The notes beneath the pieces are model-generated. The model ran no database searches and had not been told where the DNA came from. It worked only from the letters and a program-made list of their open reading frames with translations. A program made the translations under genes and the position numbers. From Microthrixaceae bacterium (GTDB lineage: Bacteria > Actinomycetota > Acidimicrobiia > Acidimicrobiales > Microtrichaceae): DNA of 64,000 nt. The DNA lies in NCBI GenBank assembly GCA_023957995.1, contig JAMLGK010000016.1, forward strand, positions 1 to 64,000. Direction: 5' to 3'. Positions 60,206-64,000 of the stretch are shown piece after piece (position 1 is the stretch's first letter; every line of letters begins with the position of its first letter).

Positions 60206-61360
60206 GTGATCATCGTCGGGGCACGCGCCGCGGGTGCTTCGACGGCGATGCTGTTGGCCCGCGGTGGCCTGAGGGTGCTGGCCGTCGACCGCAGCGCCTA
60301 CGGCAGCGACACCCTCTCGACCCATTCCCTGTCGAAGTCCGGTGTGCTCCTGCTGAGCCGCTGGGGAGTGCTCGACCGCGTGAAGGCGGCCGGCACTCCG
60401 GTGACCAGGACCGTCGAGTTCCGCTACGGGGGCGATCCGGTCCGCATCGACGTGTCCGGCGAGGGCGACGTCGACGGCCTCTACTCGCCACGACGAACCG
60501 TGCTCGACGTCGAACTGGTGGACGAAGCCCGCCGGAGCGGAGCGGAGATCTGCCACGGCGTGTCCGTCGCGGGGCTCTCGTTCGACCCCACGGGCAGGGT
60601 GAACGGCGTGGAGCTGAACCTCGGAACCTCGACGCGGCGTATCGGCGCACGGTTCGTCCTGGGAGCCGATGGTGGCCGCTCGCGTGTGGCAGCGGCGGTC
60701 GGAGCCAGGACCATCGTCGAGGATCCGTCCTGCTCGGCGTTCATCTTCAGCTACCGCACCGGCCTGGCCGACGACCTGATTCAGAACGACTACGAGGTGC
60801 GCGGCCGGGCGTTCGGTGTGATCCCCACCAACGACGGCCTCGCCTGCGTCTGGGTGGCCATGTCCCCCCAACGGTTCCGCACCGAAGCACGCGGCAACCT
60901 CGAGGGGGCTTTCGCGGCCGAGGTCGACTCGTCGGAGAAGATGACCGAGTTGCTCCGCGGCACAGAGAGGGTCGGAGGATTCCGGGGGGCACCCGGCCAC
61001 CCGGGATTCCTCCGGCAGGCACACGGTCCGGGATGGGCACTCGTGGGTGATGCCGGCTACTACAAGGACCCCGTGAGTGCCCACGGCATCACCGATGCCT
61101 TCGTCGGTGCCGAGCTGTTGAGCTCCTCCCTGATCGATGTGATCAACGACGGCGCACCGGAACAGGAAGCCCTGGCTCGGTTCCAGATGCACCGTGACGC
61201 ACTGGCGGCGACATTGATGCCGCCGGTGGCGGCGCTCGCACGCCTGGATCTGGACGGACCCGCCTCGGCGATGGCATTCCGCCAGTTGAACGAAGCCCTC
61301 AAGTCGGAATGGCAGCTGTTGCACTCAGACGCGGTGGCGCAACCGGCTGCGGTCTGCTGA
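60206..61360 (+). CDS. FAD-dependent monooxygenase; N-terminal repeat out of frame
   Basis: 384 residues from GTG 60206, the first start in this frame. VIIVGARAAGASTAMLLARGG is the FAD-binding motif of the PHBH-like monooxygenase branch (GxRxAG form), with GADGGRSRVA and GDAGYYKDPVSAHGITDA as the later FAD sites. A better start is ATG 60043 with GGAG upstream; reading from there gives a repeat-rich tail that would join the enzyme at EHDHYDVIIVG if one 19-bp repeat copy were missing. As written, translation from 60043 goes out of frame. So this copy is either truncated/phase-off or carries a sequence error. It hydroxylates or epoxidises an unknown substrate. Confidence 0.8.
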   Translation: MIIVGARAAGASTAMLLARGGLRVLAVDRSAYGSDTLSTHSLSKSGVLLLSRWGVLDRVKAAGTPVTRTVEFRYGGDPVRIDVSGEGDVDGLYSPRRTVLDVELVDEARRSGAEICHGVSVAGLSFDPTGRVNGVELNLGTSTRRIGARFVLGADGGRSRVAAAVGARTIVEDPSCSAFIFSYRTGLADDLIQNDYEVRGRAFGVIPTNDGLACVWVAMSPQRFRTEARGNLEGAFAAEVDSSEKMTELLRGTERVGGFRGAPGHPGFLRQAHGPGWALVGDAGYYKDPVSAHGITDAFVGAELLSSSLIDVINDGAPEQEALARFQMHRDALAATLMPPVAALARLDLDGPASAMAFRQLNEALKSEWQLLHSDAVAQPAAVC

Positions 61361-61392
61361 TCCGGGGTCGCCGGTCAGACGCCGAGAGCCAG

Positions 61393-61413
61393 TCGGCCGG
61401 TGAAGCCGGTCGG
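61393..61413. terminator. Candidate stem-loop between convergent genes
   Basis: CGGCCGG-tgaag-CCGGTCG forms a seven-pair stem (one G-U), extendable by a U-G pair, in the 84-bp gap between the FAD gene and the AAA/TPR gene. There is no T-tract, so an intrinsic terminator is not certain. Confidence 0.35.
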
Positions 61414-61444
61414 GCACCGAAGGCAGCCGGACGCCCGAGGACGG

Positions 61445-64000
61445 TCAGTCACTCCGGTCGGCGATGGCGAGCCGCTCGAGCCGGGCCAGCCCGGCCGAGC
61501 CGGCTTCGCGCGCCACCACGTCGAGGATCGCGTTGGCCTCCGAGTCGCGGCCCCGGGCCCTCAGCACGCGCGACATCCACAACCGGCTCTCGTTGCACCA
61601 CAGCACCGATCCCCCGGCTGCATCGGCCTCCAGGGCGACGCTGAGGAGCTGCTCGGCTGCATCGAGGTCGCCGATCACCAGCGACAACATGCCGAGGTAG
61701 CGCTCGGCTCGCCCGAAGCAGAGCAACCCCGACCCTGTCGTGACGTTCGTTCCGGTCTGTCGCTCGAACCTGCTGCGCAGATCCTTGCAGGCCTCCACAT
61801 CGCCCAGCTGCACCATGGCCTCGATCAGCAGCACCATCACCGTGCTCCACATGGCGTCGAGGGGCAGCTCGAAGTGGTTGTGCCTCACCGCTGCGAGCAC
61901 GTCCGCCGCTTCGCTCCGATCGCCGGTCTCGACCAGGAGGAGCGCCAACCCGGGAGCCCAGATGGCGTCGTCGGCTGCGGTGGACAACACGTGGCGTACC
62001 AAGGGCGCCATCGTCGAGAGACGATCCTGCTCGCGACGGATCAGGAACATGCGCAACCCATAGGTACCGCCGCCGTCCTCCTCGGGCAGCTGGTCGGCGA
62101 GTTCGAGACAGTGTTCGGCGAGTTCCTCGCTGGCATCCAGGTCACCCCTGTAGAAGGCCTCCATGGCCTCCTGGTTGGCCCGGATGAACTCCCAGAACCG
62201 CGAGTGCGAACGCTCCTGGAGATCCGCCATCGTGTGGACGAGTTGGCGCCGCTGTTCGAAACGCCCGGTCAGGGTCGCGTAGAGGATCCGGTCATGGATC
62301 GCGTGCAGCGCCACGTCGCCATCGTCGATGAGCGGTTCGAGCTCGGCCAGGCGCTCCAGCATGGATTCGAGGCCGTCGACCCCCTCGTAGAACATGACCT
62401 GTCCGAGATAGACGCTGAGCACCGCAGCTTCGACATCGGGGGAGCCGAGTTCAGCCGCCAGTCGCCGCGCATGTTCGAAGGCATCCCCGACCTCGTCGCG
62501 GTGACCCGACATCGCGAGCGCACGCAGCGTTGCGACCGCGAGCCGGGCCCGCAGGTTTGGCCCGTCCTCCACCACTTCGCCGCGTTCGCCGGCCTCGTCG
62601 AGCACGGTTGTCGCCTCGCGCAACAGCTCGAGGGCGGTCGCCCCGGGCAGGCCGGGGCGCCAGCTTGCGTCCTCATAGCGCAGCGCTGCTTCGACCCGGA
62701 GGGCCGCGTCGTCGGTTCCACGGGCCTCGTCGACGGCCAATCCGAACGTCCTCGCCGCGGTCATGTTCTGGCCACCGCGCGACTCGGCGACGCCTTGTTC
62801 GATCGCCAACTGGGCGATCAGCGCCGCGTCGTGCGGATCCGCCAACCCGCGTGCCCGGCGCGACAGCTCGGCCGCTTCCTCGAACGAGAACTGCTCGAAG
62901 GACTCCCGCGCGGCCCGACGAAGCCGATCGATCGCGACAGGCCGGAGATTGGAGTCGATCGCTGCCGCCTCGGAGGTGTGGAACGCCAGTTCCGGCAGGT
63001 GACGCGGATCCTCCCCGAAGAGGTCGGCGATGGCGAGTGCGATCCGGCGGTGCATCCGCGCCTGGCGAGAGGAGCTCAGCTCGCCGCGGAGGGAGGACCG
63101 TACGAGTGCGTGGGTGAATCGGAATCGGTCGGCGCCCACGTCGTCGAGGAGCCGGGCGGCCACCGCCAGCTCGAGGTCGTCGAGGAGATCCAGCTCGTCC
63201 CGCCCGGTCGCGGCAGCCACGACCCTGAGTTCGAACTCGAGGCCGAGCACCGAGACGATCCGCAGCGTTTCCTGCACCTGTTCGTCGAGGCTCGCCACCC
63301 GTCGACGTACCGCACTCTCCATGTCGACCGAACCGTCAGCCTGGTTCACCGCCTGGAGGAACAGCGGGTTCCCCGCTGTCTGTCGCATGATCTCGTCGAT
63401 GTCGAGATCCCTGCCGACCAACTTCACGGCTTCGGCACTGGTCAGTCCGTCGAGACGCAGCACCGCGTTCTCCTGACGACCGAGACCTGCCGCAATCAGG
63501 TCGGAGACACGCGGGTTGAGATCCGGGGCGGTATCCCGGCTGGTGAGCACGAAGGTCACCGCGGCGTCGTTCTGGCGCCGTTGCAGGTGCGACAGGAGTT
63601 GCAGTGTCGAGTCCGCGGCCCAGTGGACGTCATCGATGATCATCGTGACCGGCGCTGTCGAGCTGAGTTCGCCGAGCCAGTCCGCAACGGCCTCGAACAT
63701 CCGGTAGCGCCTCGTCTCGCTGTCGATCGCCGACTCGCTGCGTCGATCACCCTCAGAGTTCTCGGGTGTGTCGCCGGCGGAAGGCAGCAACGGACCGAGA
63801 CCGCTCGGAGCGCTCGACGCGCCCTCGGCGTGGCCCGATGTCTGGCGTAGAACCTCTATGAACGGCTGGTACGGCACCCTGAGGTCCTCACCGTTGCGAC
63901 CGAAACAGACGAGATGGTTGCGATCGCGCGCGAGCCGGGCAACCTCGGCGGCCAGGCGGGTCTTTCCGATTCCGGGTTCGCCGACGATCCAGATCCATCC
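61445..64000 (-). CDS. AAA/TPR signalling ATPase (STAND-like), N-terminus beyond window
   Basis: At least 851 residues; the frame is open to the window edge, starting inside a Walker A (GEPGIGKTRLAAEVARL). Walker B is MIIDDVHWAA, and the C-terminal ~500 residues are Ala/Leu-rich helical repeats of TPR type ending RLERLAIADRSD with no LuxR HTH. Proteins of this layout carry an N-terminal adenylate cyclase, BTAD or kinase domain, which is not visible here. It is therefore a large ATP-dependent switch of undetermined output. Confidence 0.85.
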   Translation of the reverse strand, partial: GWIWIVGEPGIGKTRLAAEVARLARDRNHLVCFGRNGEDLRVPYQPFIEVLRQTSGHAEGASSAPSGLGPLLPSAGDTPENSEGDRRSESAIDSETRRYRMFEAVADWLGELSSTAPVTMIIDDVHWAADSTLQLLSHLQRRQNDAAVTFVLTSRDTAPDLNPRVSDLIAAGLGRQENAVLRLDGLTSAEAVKLVGRDLDIDEIMRQTAGNPLFLQAVNQADGSVDMESAVRRRVASLDEQVQETLRIVSVLGLEFELRVVAAATGRDELDLLDDLELAVAARLLDDVGADRFRFTHALVRSSLRGELSSSRQARMHRRIALAIADLFGEDPRHLPELAFHTSEAAAIDSNLRPVAIDRLRRAARESFEQFSFEEAAELSRRARGLADPHDAALIAQLAIEQGVAESRGGQNMTAARTFGLAVDEARGTDDAALRVEAALRYEDASWRPGLPGATALELLREATTVLDEAGERGEVVEDGPNLRARLAVATLRALAMSGHRDEVGDAFEHARRLAAELGSPDVEAAVLSVYLGQVMFYEGVDGLESMLERLAELEPLIDDGDVALHAIHDRILYATLTGRFEQRRQLVHTMADLQERSHSRFWEFIRANQEAMEAFYRGDLDASEELAEHCLELADQLPEEDGGGTYGLRMFLIRREQDRLSTMAPLVRHVLSTAADDAIWAPGLALLLVETGDRSEAADVLAAVRHNHFELPLDAMWSTVMVLLIEAMVQLGDVEACKDLRSRFERQTGTNVTTGSGLLCFGRAERYLGMLSLVIGDLDAAEQLLSVALEADAAGGSVLWCNESRLWMSRVLRARGRDSEANAILDVVAREAGSAGLARLERLAIADRSD

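Noticed and set aside
59161-61050. 629-residue + strand frame covering the monooxygenase start
   Set aside because: Only the first part from ATG 60043 to about 60160 is plausible coding (repeat tail); the rest is out of frame with the FAD enzyme.
61400-63850. 816-residue + strand open frame opposite the AAA/TPR gene
   Set aside because: It mirrors the minus-strand coding sequence, as GC-rich third positions leave the opposite frame open. No recognisable motif.

Overview
High-GC bacterial DNA with many GTG starts, dense stop/start (ATGA, GTGA) overlaps and actinobacterial families: a Ddn-type F420-dependent oxidoreductase, a KstR-like TetR, MMPL transporters, several amidohydrolase_2 proteins and a PEP/pyruvate phosphodikinase. 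The best fit is an actinomycete, possibly an acidimicrobiial lineage; the taxon is inference. No rRNA, tRNA, CRISPR array, integrase or transposase was seen. No gene-free stretch exceeds 300 bp; the longest are 29645-29918, 6816-7047, 51495-51704, 59851-60042 and 41206-41379. Nothing clear was seen in 6816-7047; the other four hold the regulatory sites listed below.

Layout. 1-6815 (minus): a large secreted beta-helix protein that runs off the window, a PAS-PAS-GGDEF diguanylate cyclase, an MMPL transporter and a coiled-coil lipoprotein. 7048-12656: a GH43-like lipoprotein, a SWIM/SNF2 helicase, a Ddn-type oxidoreductase and a cupin. 12781-19014: a catabolic block (2-hydroxyacid dehydrogenase, amidohydrolase, nitroreductase, TetR) running into a UGSC-motif redox protein, its partner and a NifU-like CxxC protein, then a nitrilase-family amidase. 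Related palindromes lie before the dehydrogenase and at the TetR/UGSC junction.

19100-29644: a KstR-like TetR with a TAGAAC-N2-GTTCTA site at its own start, and an eight-gene minus-strand unit (substrate-binding lipoprotein, fused LivH-LivM permease, LivG, LivF, small 2-TM protein, acyl-CoA synthetase, amidohydrolase, MFS exporter) with two GAGAAC-N2-GTTCTC sites upstream. This looks like regulated uptake plus CoA activation of a hydrophobic acid. 29919-41205: a P450/SRPBCC/TetR operon, enoyl-CoA hydratase, carboxymuconolactone decarboxylase-like protein, TetR/nitroreductase/AMP-ligase operon, cupin-VOC fusion, a four-subunit 2-oxoacid:ferredoxin oxidoreductase, and a MarR/cupin pair. 41380-48011: a tight six-gene operon (amidohydrolase, PaaK-like ligase, amidohydrolase, unknown protein, TauD-type dioxygenase, N-acyl-D-amino-acid deacylase-like enzyme).

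48094-53903: a TetR divergent from a carotenoid-desaturase-like FAD enzyme, a GNAT protein, then a CsoR/CstR-family repressor, a small Cys-rich protein and an MMPL transporter joined by four near-identical ATACCC...GGGTAT operators. 53921-64000: ppdK, a zinc alcohol dehydrogenase, azlC/azlD, a PIG-L deacetylase, an FAD monooxygenase whose N-terminus is put out of frame by a 19-bp tandem duplication, and a partial AAA/TPR signalling ATPase.
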